Source: JAFKKS01 sp050187875 (lineage in GTDB: Bacteria > Pseudomonadota > Alphaproteobacteria > Rhizobiales > Xanthobacteraceae). From it: 64,000 nt of DNA. A model generated the notes under the pieces. The model searched no databases and had not been told where the DNA came from. It saw nothing but the letters and a program-made list of their open reading frames with translations. This document shows, one piece after another, positions 1 to 9,382 of this stretch. The translations under genes and the position numbers were made by a program. Location of the stretch: contig JBFWXB010000003.1 of the NCBI GenBank assembly GCA_050187875.1, positions 108,954 through 172,953 on the forward strand, in the 5' to 3' direction. Position 1 is the stretch's first letter, and each line of letters begins with the position of its first letter.

Positions 1-564
1 GCCAACATCATCGGCTGCTACAACGTCTTCGAGGCGGCGCGAAAAGCGAAAGTCAAGCGCATCGTCTTTGCGTCGTCGAACCATGCCGTCGGCTTCTATC
101 CGCGGCGTCATCGCATCGGCACTGACGTCACGGCGCGGCCGGACTCGCGCTACGGCGTCAGCAAGGTGTTCGGCGAAGCGCTCGGCTCGCTCTATGCCGA
201 CAAGCACGGCATGCGCGTCACATGCCTGCGCATCGGCAATTTCGGCGACGTGCCGCTCGATCATCGCCGCCTCGCGATCTGGCTGAGCCCCGACGACACG
301 GCGCAGCTCGTGCGCATCGGGCTCGACCACCCCGACATCAAATATGAGATCTTCTATGGCGTGTCGGACAACGAGCGCTGCTGGTTCGACACGTCCAACG
401 CCTACAAGTTCGGCTATCGCCCGACGGGACGCGCCGAGGAATTCCGCGAGCAGGCCTTTGCCGCGCAGGCGAAGCTGCCCAAGGACCCGGTCGGCGACTG
501 GTACCAGGGCGGCACATTCTGCAGCGCGGAATTCGACAACGACGACGGCGTCTCGATGACGTGA
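1..564 (+). CDS. NAD-dependent epimerase/dehydratase, uronate dehydrogenase-like (5' end cut by window)
   Basis: The frame is open from base 1 and ends at a TGA at 562-564, so only the C-terminal 187 residues are seen. The short-chain dehydrogenase core is recognisable: SSNHAVGFY (catalytic Ser region) is followed by a Tyr-x3-Lys pair in YGVSKVFGE. The tail with RIGNFGD, WLSPDDTAQL and YGVSDNERCWFD resembles uronate dehydrogenases, which oxidise D-galacturonate or D-glucuronate to the aldaric acid lactone using NAD+. It is followed 26 bases later by a lactonase-like amidohydrolase, which fits that reaction. The uronate assignment is by family resemblance; another sugar epimerase/dehydratase remains possible because the nucleotide-binding N-terminus is missing. 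Confidence 0.8.
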   Translation, partial: ANIIGCYNVFEAARKAKVKRIVFASSNHAVGFYPRRHRIGTDVTARPDSRYGVSKVFGEALGSLYADKHGMRVTCLRIGNFGDVPLDHRRLAIWLSPDDTAQLVRIGLDHPDIKYEIFYGVSDNERCWFDTSNAYKFGYRPTGRAEEFREQAFAAQAKLPKDPVGDWYQGGTFCSAEFDNDDGVSMT

Positions 565-590
565 GGCGCCGCCCCTCGGGAGGAAACGCC

Positions 591-1433
591 ATGGCCGAGA
601 AGAGCCAGACCTATCCGCGGCTCAAAGCGCCCGCGGGCCTTTGCGACACGCATATCCACATCTACGACCGGCGCTTTCCGACGGCGCCGACCGCGACCAT
701 GACGCCGCCGGACGCCGGCGTCGGCGCGTATAAGGAAATGTGCCGGCGTCTCGGCATCGCGCGCTCAATCATCGTGCAGCCGACCACCTACGGTCTCGAC
801 AATCGCTGCACGCTCGACGCCATCGCCGCGCTCGGCGAGATCGCGCGCGGCATCGCCGTCGTCGATGCGGGCGTAAGCGACGAGGAGATGGAGCGGCTGA
901 CCAAAGGCGGCATCCGCGGCGTGCGCTTCCACCAACTTCCGGGCGGCGCGCTCAAATGGGAGCAGCTCGACGCCATCGCCGCACGCGTGCAGTCCTTCGG
1001 CTGGCACATCCAGCTGCAGCTCGATGGCCGCGATCTGCCACAATACGAAGCGGCGATCCGCCGCTTCCCCGGCACGCTGGTGATCGACCATACCGGCAAG
1101 TTCCTCGAACCGGTGCCGGTCGAGCACGCGGCGTTCAAAATCCTCCTCGCGCTCGTCGACCGCGGTAACACCTATGTGAAGCTCTCCGCGCCTTACGAGA
1201 CGTCGAAGGCCGGCGCGCCGCATTTCGATGATGTCGGCGCCATGGCCAAGGCGCTCATCCGTGCGGCGCCGGAGCGGATGCTGTGGGCCAGCAATTGGCC
1301 GCACCCTTCGGCTGCGGCCGACAGCAAACCGGATGACGCGATGCTGCTCGACGTGATGCTCGAATGGGCGCCCGATGAAGCGACGCGCACGAAGATCTTC
1401 GTCGACAATCCCGCCCGGCTCTACGGATTCTAA
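591..1433 (+). CDS. Amidohydrolase family protein (2-pyrone-4,6-dicarboxylate hydrolase / sugar lactonase-like)
   Basis: A 280-residue TIM-barrel amidohydrolase of the amidohydro-rel 2 family. The metal-binding start CDTHIHIYD is near residue 18, VIDHTGKF is mid-protein, and ASNWPHPS near the C-terminus supplies a late barrel strand. These are hallmarks of 2-pyrone-4,6-dicarboxylate lactonase and related sugar lactonases. The ATG at 591 is chosen over the upstream in-frame ATG at 561 because GGGAGGAAACGCC lies directly before it and the family motif then sits at the usual distance. It follows the uronate dehydrogenase-like gene and is 3 bases from the next gene, so it is probably in one operon and may open the lactone made by its neighbour. 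The substrate is inferred only. Confidence 0.85.
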   Translation: MAEKSQTYPRLKAPAGLCDTHIHIYDRRFPTAPTATMTPPDAGVGAYKEMCRRLGIARSIIVQPTTYGLDNRCTLDAIAALGEIARGIAVVDAGVSDEEMERLTKGGIRGVRFHQLPGGALKWEQLDAIAARVQSFGWHIQLQLDGRDLPQYEAAIRRFPGTLVIDHTGKFLEPVPVEHAAFKILLALVDRGNTYVKLSAPYETSKAGAPHFDDVGAMAKALIRAAPERMLWASNWPHPSAAADSKPDDAMLLDVMLEWAPDEATRTKIFVDNPARLYGF

Positions 1434-1436
1434 GCT

Positions 1437-2489
1437 ATGGCGCCGCGCAAACATCGCCTGGCGATCCTCGGCCTCGGCATGGCGGTCGCGCCGCATGCGA
1501 AGAGCCTGATCGACCTGCGCGACCGCATCGAGGTCGCGGCGGCGTATAGCCAGACGGCGGCGCGGCGCAAGGCTTTCGCCACGCAATTCGACTTCCCCTT
1601 GGCGGACGACCTCGACGCGATCCTTGCCGATCCAACGATCGACATCGTCGCGGTGCTGACACCTGCCAACGCGCATCGCGACATCGTCTTGCGCGCCGCC
1701 AAAGCCGGCAAGCATGTGCTGCTGGTGAAGCCGCTCGAAGTTTCGACGGCGCGCGCCGTCGAGCTTGTCGAAGCCTGCGAGCGCGCCGGCGTCACACTCG
1801 GCGTCGTGCTGCAGCATCGCTTCCGTCCCGCGGGACGCAAGCTCGCGGCGCTGTTGCGCGAAAACGCGCTCGGCCGCATCATCGGCTGCTCGACGTCCAT
1901 CCGGCTATGGCGTCCACAAAGCTACTATGACGAGCCCGGGCGCGGCACCAAGGCGCGCGACGGCGGCGGCGTCCTGATCACGCAGGCGATTCACACGCTC
2001 GACCTGATGCTTGGCCTTGCCGGCGACGTGTCGGAGGTGACCGCTTACGCGACGACGACGCCCGTGCATCGCATGGAGACGGAGGACATGGTCTGCGCCG
2101 CCGCGCGGTTCGCGAACGGCGCGCTCGGCGTGATCGACGCGACGACCACGGCCTATCCCGGCTATTCGGAACGCATCGAAATGATCGGCGAGAAAGGCAC
2201 CGCCGTCCTTTCCGGCGGCGCGCTCAATGTCCGCTATCACGATGGCCGCACGGACAAGGTGGACACGCCGGCCGGCGCCGGTGGCACGGGCGCCAATCCG
2301 ATGGACTTTCCCCACGACTGGCATCGCGACCTGCTCACCGACTTCATCGACGCGATCGACGAGAAGCGCGCGCCGGTAATCAGCGGGCGCGAGGGCTTGC
2401 GCGTGCACGGGTTGATCGACGCGCTTTTGGAATCCGCCGCATCCGGCACGCGCGCCAGCGTGAAGAATTATCAATCGGTCGGCCGCTGA
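1437..2489 (+). CDS. Gfo/Idh/MocA family oxidoreductase
   Basis: A 350-residue NAD(P)-dependent sugar-type dehydrogenase. The N-terminal Rossmann fold begins at residue 6 with AILGLGMA; the helix-3 region carries LTPANAHRD and LLVKPLEVS. The second position of the usual E-K-P motif is kept, but the Glu is replaced by Val (VKP). The C-terminal alpha/beta domain contains GGGVLITQAIHTLDLM, the typical substrate-side His/Asp segment. It starts 3 bases after the amidohydrolase stop, so the two are very likely cotranscribed and possibly translationally coupled. Family substrates include inositols, hexuronates and other sugar derivatives; the specific one cannot be read from sequence. Confidence 0.9.
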   Translation: MAPRKHRLAILGLGMAVAPHAKSLIDLRDRIEVAAAYSQTAARRKAFATQFDFPLADDLDAILADPTIDIVAVLTPANAHRDIVLRAAKAGKHVLLVKPLEVSTARAVELVEACERAGVTLGVVLQHRFRPAGRKLAALLRENALGRIIGCSTSIRLWRPQSYYDEPGRGTKARDGGGVLITQAIHTLDLMLGLAGDVSEVTAYATTTPVHRMETEDMVCAAARFANGALGVIDATTTAYPGYSERIEMIGEKGTAVLSGGALNVRYHDGRTDKVDTPAGAGGTGANPMDFPHDWHRDLLTDFIDAIDEKRAPVISGREGLRVHGLIDALLESAASGTRASVKNYQSVGR

Positions 2490-2512
2490 TCGGCCGCAGG
2501 AGACGACGACCC

Positions 2513-3283
2513 ATGGAACTGCCGCAGAATACGTTCAAGCGCGCGCTCATCGCCGGACGATCGCAGATCGGCCTGTGGGGCAGCCTTTCGTCCGCCTATA
2601 CGGCGGAAGTCGTCGCCGGCGCCGGCTTCGACTGGATCCTCGTCGACACCGAGCATTCGCCGGCAGACCTCGAGAACGTCATCGCCCAGCTCCAGGCGAT
2701 CGCCGCCTACCCGACCGCCGCCGTGGTGCGCGTGCCATGGAACGACATGGTGACGATCAAGCGCACGCTCGATGTCGGCGCGCAGTCGCTCCTCATCCCG
2801 CAGATCACGACCGCGGAAGAAGCGAAAGCCGCGGTCGCCTATGCACGCTATCCGACGGCCGGCCTGCGCGGCGTCGCGGGGGCGACGCGCGCCACCCGCT
2901 TCGGCCGCATCCCGGGCTATTTCAAGAAGGCGCATGAGGAGATCTGCGTCCTTCTCCAAGTCGAATCCGGCGAGGCGCTGGAGAACATCGAGGCCATTGC
3001 CGCGGTCGAGGGCGTCGACGGCATTTTCGTCGGTCCGGCGGACCTGCATGCGTCGCTCGGCTATGCCGGCGAGAAGTCGCACGCGGACGTGATGCCGAAG
3101 ATCGACAAGGCGATCGCACGTATCAAGGCGGCCGGCAAGGCACCAGGCATCCTCACCGACAACGAGGAGCACGCACGGCGCTGGCTCAAGCTCGGCGCGT
3201 TGTTCGTGGCCGTCGGCGCCGACGTCGGCCTCCTCGCGCGCGGCGCGGACGCGCTCGCCGCCAAGTTCAAGCAGCGTGCCTGA
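2513..3283 (+). CDS. HpcH/HpaI family aldolase (2-keto-3-deoxy sugar acid or 4-hydroxy-2-oxo acid aldolase)
   Basis: A 256-residue class II (metal-dependent) pyruvate aldolase. The N-terminal IGLWGSLSS and FDWILVDTEHSP carry the conserved Trp/Asp/Glu/His pattern of the family; QSLLIPQI and GIFVGPADLHASLG supply the later barrel strands. Members cleave 4-hydroxy-2-oxo acids or 2-keto-3-deoxy sugar acids to pyruvate and an aldehyde. A GGAG at about -12 precedes the ATG, and the gene follows the oxidoreductase by 23 bases. In the context of uronate dehydrogenase and a lactonase, cleavage of a keto-deoxy aldarate is the simplest guess. It is the last gene of the plus-strand operon and converges on the transporter gene. 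Confidence 0.9.
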   Translation: MELPQNTFKRALIAGRSQIGLWGSLSSAYTAEVVAGAGFDWILVDTEHSPADLENVIAQLQAIAAYPTAAVVRVPWNDMVTIKRTLDVGAQSLLIPQITTAEEAKAAVAYARYPTAGLRGVAGATRATRFGRIPGYFKKAHEEICVLLQVESGEALENIEAIAAVEGVDGIFVGPADLHASLGYAGEKSHADVMPKIDKAIARIKAAGKAPGILTDNEEHARRWLKLGALFVAVGADVGLLARGADALAAKFKQRA

Positions 3284-3292
3284 GAGCCTTTT

Positions 3293-3350
3293 GTCCTCCC
3301 CTGAAGGGGAAGGGTCGGCCGCAGGAGCGTATGCGACTGCGGACGGGGTG
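3293..3350. repeat. Dispersed GC-rich palindromic element, CCTCCCC type
   Basis: CCTCCCCT-GA-AGGGGAAGG, followed by a second imperfect hairpin (GGCCGCAGGAGCG / TGCGACTGCGG) and GGGGTGG. The layout matches the element at 58950-59060, so this is a repeat family. It fills the convergent space between the aldolase and the TRAP transporter genes and could end transcription from both sides. Confidence 0.55.
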
Positions 3351-3355
3351 GACTC

Positions 3356-5968
3356 TCAGGCGTGCGCGGGGACCGGCGCTTTCGCGAGGCTTCGGCGACG
3401 CCGTTGCAGCAGGACGATGCCCGCAAACAGCGCGATGGCGGGGATCGCGAACCAATACGACGACGGCCGATCGGTCGGGATCACGACGGCGCGGATTTCA
3501 TCGCCCGGCTGAATGCCGTATTTGCGCGCTTCGCTTCCCAAACGCGTCGACTGGACCGTCACCTGATCACCGGCCTGCATGACGACCAGGCCCGCCCCGG
3601 CGAGCTTTTCGCGGGCATTGCTGCCCTTGCCGAGCGTCAGGCGCACGAGCTTCTCCGTCGGATCACCCCTCGCATCCTGTCCCGCCACGCGTAACCGGAA
3701 CGCGCTGCCTGCCGGCGCTTTTTCCGCCTCGGCGAGCGCTTGGGATGCGGGGAGGCTGGTGTATGGCTCGCTGAACCGGTCAAGCCAGAAGCCCGGCCGG
3801 AACAACGTGAAGCAGATCAAGAGCAGAAGCACGGTCTCGTACCAGCGATTGCGCGTGAGCAACCAATTCTGGCTTGCCGCTACGAAGGCCGCCATGGCGA
3901 GGGTCGAACAGGCGACGACAACCGCAAAATGCACCCAGCCGCCGATATCGATCATCAGGAGCTGCGTGTTGAAAATGAAGATGAACGGGAGCAAGCCGGT
4001 ACGGATTTCGTAACGGAAGCCCTGCACGCCCGTCTTTACCGGGTCGGCACCGGAAATCGCCGCCGCGGCATAGGCGGCAAGGCCCACCGGCGGCGTCACA
4101 TCAGCCATCAAGCCGAAATAGAACACGAACATATGCACCGCGATCAGCGGCACGGCGATGTCGTTCTGCGCGGCGATGTCGACGAGGACGGGCGCCATCA
4201 ACGTCGCGACCACCACGTAGCTCGCCGTCGTCGGCATACCCATGCCGAGCACAATGCAGATCGCCGCCGTCAGCAGCAGCATGATGACGAGGTTACCGCC
4301 CGACAGAAACTCGACGATCTCCGTCATGACGAGCCCGATGCCCGTCAGCGAGACCGTACCGACGATGATGCCGGCGGCCGCCGTCGCGATGCCTACGCCG
4401 ATCATATTGCGGGCGCCGAGCTCGAACGCCGTGACGAGATCGCGGCCGCCGTTGATCCAATGCTGCGACAGCCGGCGCTCGCCGCGGAAGAACGCGGTGA
4501 GCGGATGTTGCGTGAGGACCAACGCGATTAGGCAGGTGGTGCCATAGAAGGCGGAGAGGCCCGGCGACATCTCCTCGACCATCAAGCACCAGATCAGCAC
4601 GCAGACCGGGATCAGGTAATGAACGCCGGTGCGCGCGACCTCATAAAAATCGGGAACGTGGGACAGGGCCGTTGTCGGGTCGTCCGCGGGCAGATCCGGA
4701 TAGCGGGCGCGATACGCCATGAGGACGACATAGGCCACCGCGATCAGAATACCGAGCGTGACGCTCGCGGCATCACCGAACAGGGTCTTGGTCCAGCCGA
4801 CGCCCCAATAGATGAGCGCGGCCAGAATGACGAGTCCGCAAAACGTGAGCAGCGCTTTGAGGATTCCTTGCTTGACCGCCTCGGTGCGCGTGCGCGGCAG
4901 GCCGCGCATGCCCGCTTTCATCGCCTCGATGTCGACGATGTAAAAAAGCGAACCATAGGTCAGCAGCGCCGGCAGGATCGCGTGGCGCACCACTTCCGCA
5001 TAGCTGATGCCGACATATTCAGCGATCAGGAAGGCGGCCGCGCCCATCACCGGCGGCATCAACTGACCGTTCACCCCGGCCGCACATTCTATAGCGCCCG
5101 CCTTGATAGGCGAGTAGCCGACGCGCTTCATCAGCGGAATGGTGAAGGTGCCCGTCGTCACCACGTTCGCGATCGACGAGCCGGAGATCATTCCGGTCAT
5201 GCCCGACGAGACAACGGCGGCCTTGGCTGGGCCGCCGCGAAAATTGCCAAGCAGTGAGAAGGCGATCTGGATGAAGAAATTGCCAGCGCCGGCGCGCTCG
5301 AGCAAGGTTCCAAACAAAACATAGAGGAACACGAAGCTCGTCGAAACGCCAAGCGCGACACCGAAGATGCCCTCCGACGTGAGCCAGTATTGCGATGCCG
5401 CCCGCGCGAGCGATGCTCCCTTATGCGCGATGATGCCGGGCATCCAGGGACCAGCAAAGGTATAGCCAAGCATCAACGCCGCGATGACCGCGAGCGCCGG
5501 ACCGACGGCGCGGCGCGCCGCCTCGAGCAGCAGCAGCACCCCGATGCATGCGATCACGATGTCCGTCACGGTCGGCAGGCCCGGCCGCTGCGAAATCTCC
5601 CGATAGAAGACGATCAGGTAAAGCGACGCGACCGCCCCACCAAGCGCAAAGACCCAATCGGCGAGCGGAATGTAGGCGCGGGGCGAGCGCTTGAAGGCCG
5701 GGAAGAGCGTGAAGGCCAGGAGCAGCGCGAATGCGAGGTGCAGTGCGCGCGCTTCGGTGTCGTTGAAGATACCAATGCCGAGCTTGAAGGGCAGCGGCGA
5801 GGCATACCACAGCTGGAAGCAGGACCAGCAGATCGCGACAATGAAAAGAAATTGCGCGACCGGACCAGTCGGCTTGCGACCGCCGAGATCGGCCTCGGCA
5901 ACCATCGTTTCGAGTTCAGCGCGCGCCGCGGCTTCATCGCGGCCGGATTCTGCTGCTGCCATCGCCAT
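3356..5968 (-). CDS. TRAP transporter 4TM/12TM fusion permease (DctQ-DctM type, TAXI family) with soluble C-terminal domain
   Basis: An 870-residue multi-span inner-membrane protein. After a 35-residue cytoplasmic start come DctQ-like helices, then the long DctM-like part with SGMTGMISGSSIANVV and VILGMGMPTTASYVV-type segments typical of the large TRAP subunit (here CIVLGMGMPTTASYVVVAT). Fused subunits of this length are characteristic of TAXI-class TRAP importers. The last ~120 residues are unusual: a soluble stretch with LGSEARKYGIQPGDEI, like a PDZ/DUF3394-type domain, flanked by a final hydrophobic helix (YWFAIPAIALFAGIVLL). The binding-protein gene lies 120 bases upstream on the same strand. 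It is expected to take up an organic acid with Na+ or H+; the substrate is unknown. Confidence 0.93.
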   Translation of the reverse strand: MAMAAAESGRDEAAARAELETMVAEADLGGRKPTGPVAQFLFIVAICWSCFQLWYASPLPFKLGIGIFNDTEARALHLAFALLLAFTLFPAFKRSPRAYIPLADWVFALGGAVASLYLIVFYREISQRPGLPTVTDIVIACIGVLLLLEAARRAVGPALAVIAALMLGYTFAGPWMPGIIAHKGASLARAASQYWLTSEGIFGVALGVSTSFVFLYVLFGTLLERAGAGNFFIQIAFSLLGNFRGGPAKAAVVSSGMTGMISGSSIANVVTTGTFTIPLMKRVGYSPIKAGAIECAAGVNGQLMPPVMGAAAFLIAEYVGISYAEVVRHAILPALLTYGSLFYIVDIEAMKAGMRGLPRTRTEAVKQGILKALLTFCGLVILAALIYWGVGWTKTLFGDAASVTLGILIAVAYVVLMAYRARYPDLPADDPTTALSHVPDFYEVARTGVHYLIPVCVLIWCLMVEEMSPGLSAFYGTTCLIALVLTQHPLTAFFRGERRLSQHWINGGRDLVTAFELGARNMIGVGIATAAAGIIVGTVSLTGIGLVMTEIVEFLSGGNLVIMLLLTAAICIVLGMGMPTTASYVVVATLMAPVLVDIAAQNDIAVPLIAVHMFVFYFGLMADVTPPVGLAAYAAAAISGADPVKTGVQGFRYEIRTGLLPFIFIFNTQLLMIDIGGWVHFAVVVACSTLAMAAFVAASQNWLLTRNRWYETVLLLLICFTLFRPGFWLDRFSEPYTSLPASQALAEAEKAPAGSAFRLRVAGQDARGDPTEKLVRLTLGKGSNAREKLAGAGLVVMQAGDQVTVQSTRLGSEARKYGIQPGDEIRAVVIPTDRPSSYWFAIPAIALFAGIVLLQRRRRSLAKAPVPAHA

Positions 5969-6088
5969 CCCGATTCCCCCGAATCAGTGGTGCGTCGATC
6001 GCGGGCGGCACACGTGCGCCGCCCGCATGTTACTCTCATGAAACGTGGGGCCGGCCGTTCGTGTTCGCGTCCGTTCCCCGCGCTCCGA

Positions 6089-7060
6089 TCACATCAAGCC
6101 TTTTTCTTTGAAGTATTTCACGGCGCCGGGATGCAGCGGCGCGGTGATGCCCGACTTCGTCATCTCTTTCGGATCGAGATTGGCGAATGCCGGGTGCAGC
6201 TTCTTGAACTCGTCGAAATTGTCGAAGACCGCCTTGACGAGATTATAGACGACGTCGTCGGGCTGCTTGGCGCTGGTAACGAGCAGCGCGCGCACGCCGT
6301 AGGTCGTCGTCTCGTTCGGGTTGTTGGCGTACATGCCACCCGGAATCTTCGCGACCGAGTAGTACGGATATTTCTTCAGCAACTCGTCGACGGCCTTGCC
6401 GGTGAGCGGGATCAGCTTGGCGCCGCACGTCGTCGTCGGGTCTTGGATAGCCGCGGAGGGATGGCCGACGCCGTAATAGAAGCCATCGATCTTGTTGTCG
6501 CAAAGCGCTGGGCCCTGCTCATCGGCCTTGAGCTCGGCGGCGAGCGAGAAGTCCTTCAGCGTCCAGCCCATCGCCTCGAGCAGTTGCTCCATCGACGCGC
6601 GCGTGCCTGAACCCGGATTACCGACATTGAAGCGCTTGCCCTTGAAGTCCTCGAACTTCGTAACGCCCGCCTCCTTGCGCGCCAGAACCGTGAACGGCTC
6701 CGGATGCACGGCGAAGACGACGCGCAGGTCCTTGTCGGCCTTGCCCTTGAACTGCGCTTCGCCCTTATAGGCGTTGTACTGAACGTCGGACTGGGTCATG
6801 CCGAAATCGAGCTCGCCCGACTTGATGGCATTGACGTTGAACACGGAGCCGCCGGTCGATTCCACCGAGCAGCGGATGCCGGTCTTCGCCCGGTCCTTGT
6901 TCATGAGGCGGCAGATCGCACCACCGACCGCGTAGTAGACACCGGTCACGCCGCCGGTGCCGACGGTCACGAACCGCTGCTGCGCGCTCGCCGGCTCCGC
7001 TGCAAACGAGAGCGCGAGCACCGCGGCCACGCCCAAACCATAACTCTTACTCTTCAGCAT
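6089..7060 (-). CDS. TAXI family TRAP transporter solute-binding protein
   Basis: A 323-residue periplasmic binding protein. A Sec signal peptide with cleavage near ASA-QQ (residues ~24-27) is followed by VTVGTGGVTGVYYAVGGAIC, the signature start of TAXI-type receptors. GNPGSGTRASMEQLLEAMG lies mid-protein. The ATG at 7060 has GAGAGGTGGGAA just upstream. It is the first gene of the transporter pair and delivers ligand to the fused permease encoded downstream. The ligand is probably an organic acid handled by the adjacent catabolic genes, which is inference from position only. Confidence 0.93.
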   Translation of the reverse strand: MLKSKSYGLGVAAVLALSFAAEPASAQQRFVTVGTGGVTGVYYAVGGAICRLMNKDRAKTGIRCSVESTGGSVFNVNAIKSGELDFGMTQSDVQYNAYKGEAQFKGKADKDLRVVFAVHPEPFTVLARKEAGVTKFEDFKGKRFNVGNPGSGTRASMEQLLEAMGWTLKDFSLAAELKADEQGPALCDNKIDGFYYGVGHPSAAIQDPTTTCGAKLIPLTGKAVDELLKKYPYYSVAKIPGGMYANNPNETTTYGVRALLVTSAKQPDDVVYNLVKAVFDNFDEFKKLHPAFANLDPKEMTKSGITAPLHPGAVKYFKEKGLM

Positions 7061-7147
7061 TTCCCACCTCTCTGTTTGTGGTTTTGGATCGAAAGTTTTC
7101 CAGTCGCAAAAATTGTTGTGGCAATCAACGGGCGAACCGCAGTTAGG

Positions 7148-8479
7148 TTACCGCGCCGCCGCGATCGCCGCGTCGATGGAATCGCCAAGCCGGTCGACGA
7201 TGGTGTCAATCGTCGCCGCGTCGACGATGAAGGGCGGCGCGAGCAGGACGTGATCGCCATTGACGCCGTCGGCCGTTCCCCCCGACGGATAGATCATCAG
7301 ACCACGCGTCATCGCCTCCTGCTTGATCCGCGCGTGCAGCTTGAGTTTCGGATCGAAGGGCGTTTTGTCGGAGCGGTCGGTGACGAGTTCCACCGCCTGG
7401 AACAGGCCGCGGCCGCGAATGTCGCCGACATAAGGATGGTTGCCGAAGCGCTCGTTGAGGCGGCGTTGCAGCGTCTGTCCCATCGCCTTGACGTTGTCGA
7501 GCAGGCGATCCTTCTTGATCACGCGCTGCACCGCGAGCCCCGCCGCGCACGCCATCGGGTGACCCATATAGGTGTGGCTGTGCATGAAGGCGCCGGAGCC
7601 GGCCGCGAACGTGTCGAAGATCGCGCGGCTTAAGAGCACGGCGCCGATGGGCTCGTAACCGCCGCCCAGGCCCTTCGCGATCGCCATGAGGTCGGGCGCG
7701 ATGCCTTCCTGCTCGCACGCATGCAGTGTGCCGGTACGCCCCATGCCGGACATCACCTCGTCGAGGATGAGGAGCACGCCATAGCGATCGCAGATTTCGC
7801 GGATGCGCTTGAAGTAGCCCGGCTCGGGCGTGACGGCGCCCGCGGTCGCGCCGACGACCGTCTCCGCGAGAAAGGCGATGACCGTATCGCCGCCGAGCTC
7901 GATGATCTTCTGCTCCAGCGCGTCGGCGGCGCGGCGGCCATAGGCTTCCGCGCTCTCGCCGGGCTGGCGATAGCGATAGGCGAAGCACGGATCGATGTGG
8001 TGCGTCTCGATCAGCAGCGGCGCGAATGTCTTGCGGCGCATCACGTTGCCGCCGGCCGCGAGCGCGCCCAGCGTGGCGCCGTGGTAGCTTTGCCGGCGGG
8101 CGATGACATGCCGCCGCTTGGTGTCGCCGCGCTCGAGATGATACTGGCTCGCCATCTTCAGCGCAGCTTCGACCGCTTCCGATCCGCCGCTGACGAAGAG
8201 GACGTGCGATAGCCCCTTCGGGGCGTCGGCGATGAGCGCGTCGGCCAGCTGCTCGGCCGGCTCGCTGGTGAAGAAGCTGGTGTGTGCATAGGCCAACGCA
8301 CCGGCCTGCTCCTGCATCGCCCGCACGATGTCCGGATGGCCATGTCCAAGGCAGGAGACGGCGGCGCCGCCCGAGGCGTCGATATAGCTGCGTCCGCTGG
8401 AATCATAGAGATGCACGCCCGCGCCGCGCACGGCGACCGGATATTCCGCGTGGATGGAGCGATGAAGGATGTGGGTCAT
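7148..8479 (-). CDS. Class III aminotransferase family protein (PLP-dependent)
   Basis: A 443-residue fold-type I PLP enzyme. LDEVMSGMGRTG carries the cofactor-binding Asp, and IAKGLGGGYEPIGAVL contains the Schiff-base Lys. CLGHGHPDIV near residue 40 and SGGSEAVEAALKMA are also typical of omega-amino acid:pyruvate or related transaminases. The ATG at 8479 overlaps the stop of the upstream regulator gene as ATGA; the frame is open far beyond it but the upstream extension shows no family similarity. Translational coupling to an RpiR-type regulator and closeness to a TRAP importer suggest use of an imported amino compound. The substrate is not predictable. Confidence 0.9.
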   Translation of the reverse strand: MTHILHRSIHAEYPVAVRGAGVHLYDSSGRSYIDASGGAAVSCLGHGHPDIVRAMQEQAGALAYAHTSFFTSEPAEQLADALIADAPKGLSHVLFVSGGSEAVEAALKMASQYHLERGDTKRRHVIARRQSYHGATLGALAAGGNVMRRKTFAPLLIETHHIDPCFAYRYRQPGESAEAYGRRAADALEQKIIELGGDTVIAFLAETVVGATAGAVTPEPGYFKRIREICDRYGVLLILDEVMSGMGRTGTLHACEQEGIAPDLMAIAKGLGGGYEPIGAVLLSRAIFDTFAAGSGAFMHSHTYMGHPMACAAGLAVQRVIKKDRLLDNVKAMGQTLQRRLNERFGNHPYVGDIRGRGLFQAVELVTDRSDKTPFDPKLKLHARIKQEAMTRGLMIYPSGGTADGVNGDHVLLAPPFIVDAATIDTIVDRLGDSIDAAIAAAR

Positions 8480-9366
8480 GATGCGTTCTCTCGAGCGGAC
8501 GACGGCCAATAGGCATTGATCGAGGTGAGATAGCTTTCCCGCGCCTTGACGGCGGTGGCGGCGCGCTTGCCGCGGCGCATCGTCACCAGCATCGCCAGGA
8601 TTTCGACGGCGGCGAGAGCCGAGGTCTTGGAATCGAAGAACGACGGCGATGTGGTCGCAACCAAAATCTTGTGATGCGCGATCGAGGCGAGCGGCGCCGT
8701 CGCGCGGTCGGTGATCGCGACGAGGCGTAGGCCGCTTTTCTTCGCCTGCTTCGCCGCCTCGACGGTCGTACGGGTGTAGGGCGCGACGCTGACGACGAGA
8801 AGCGCGTCGCGCGGCCCCGCCGACGCCAGCTTGTCCATCCCGGTTGAGCCGGCGCCGTCGAGAAGCGTGACGGCACAGCCCGCTAATTCGCAGATGTAGT
8901 GAAAAAGAAAAGCGACCGGGAAGCTCGAGCGCAGGCCGAGACAAAAGAGATGTCCGGCCGTCGCGAGCGTCGCCGCCGCCTCGGCCAGGCGCTCCCTCGC
9001 CTCGCCACCGCCGAGCGCGGCAACGTTCGCCGACAGCATTTGCGCCATGTCGCCGCTCACCGCCTGCGGACGCCGGACGCCGCGCTGTGCGACGAGCTCG
9101 CTCGCTTTCATCTCGTAGGTCGCGGCCGATTTGCGCAGCGCCGCGGCATAATTGCCGCGCAGCGCCTCATAGCCACTCAAGCCGAGGCGCTGGGCGAGCC
9201 GCGTCATGGTCGCGGGCGGCACACCGGCGCGGCGCGCCTGCTCACGCATTGTCAGAAGCGCGACATCCTGTGGCTGTTCGAGGACGAACCGGGCAGCCGC
9301 CTGCAAGCGCGGCGGCATGCTCGCGAACTCATCCAGAAGGCGCTCGGTCAGAACGTCGACGGCCAC
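8476..9366 (-). CDS. MurR/RpiR family transcriptional regulator
   Basis: About 296 residues. The N-terminal HTH_6 domain shows RLQAAARFVLEQPQDVALL and ATMTRLAQRLGLSGYEAL (recognition helix). The SIS sugar-isomerase-like domain shows FCLGLRSSFPVAFLF and LLVVSVAPYTRTTVEAAK, typical for binding a phosphosugar or similar effector. The start is uncertain: GTG at 9366 is preferred because it leaves a normal family length; the same frame extends to a TTG at 9429 without a recognisable ribosome site. Its stop overlaps the aminotransferase start (ATGA). A perfect inverted repeat lies 17 bases upstream of the chosen GTG, consistent with autoregulation. Confidence 0.88.
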   Translation of the reverse strand: MAVDVLTERLLDEFASMPPRLQAAARFVLEQPQDVALLTMREQARRAGVPPATMTRLAQRLGLSGYEALRGNYAAALRKSAATYEMKASELVAQRGVRRPQAVSGDMAQMLSANVAALGGGEARERLAEAAATLATAGHLFCLGLRSSFPVAFLFHYICELAGCAVTLLDGAGSTGMDKLASAGPRDALLVVSVAPYTRTTVEAAKQAKKSGLRLVAITDRATAPLASIAHHKILVATTSPSFFDSKTSALAAVEILAMLVTMRRGKRAATAVKARESYLTSINAYWPSSARENAS

Positions 9367-9382
9367 GCGATCGACCCCGATT

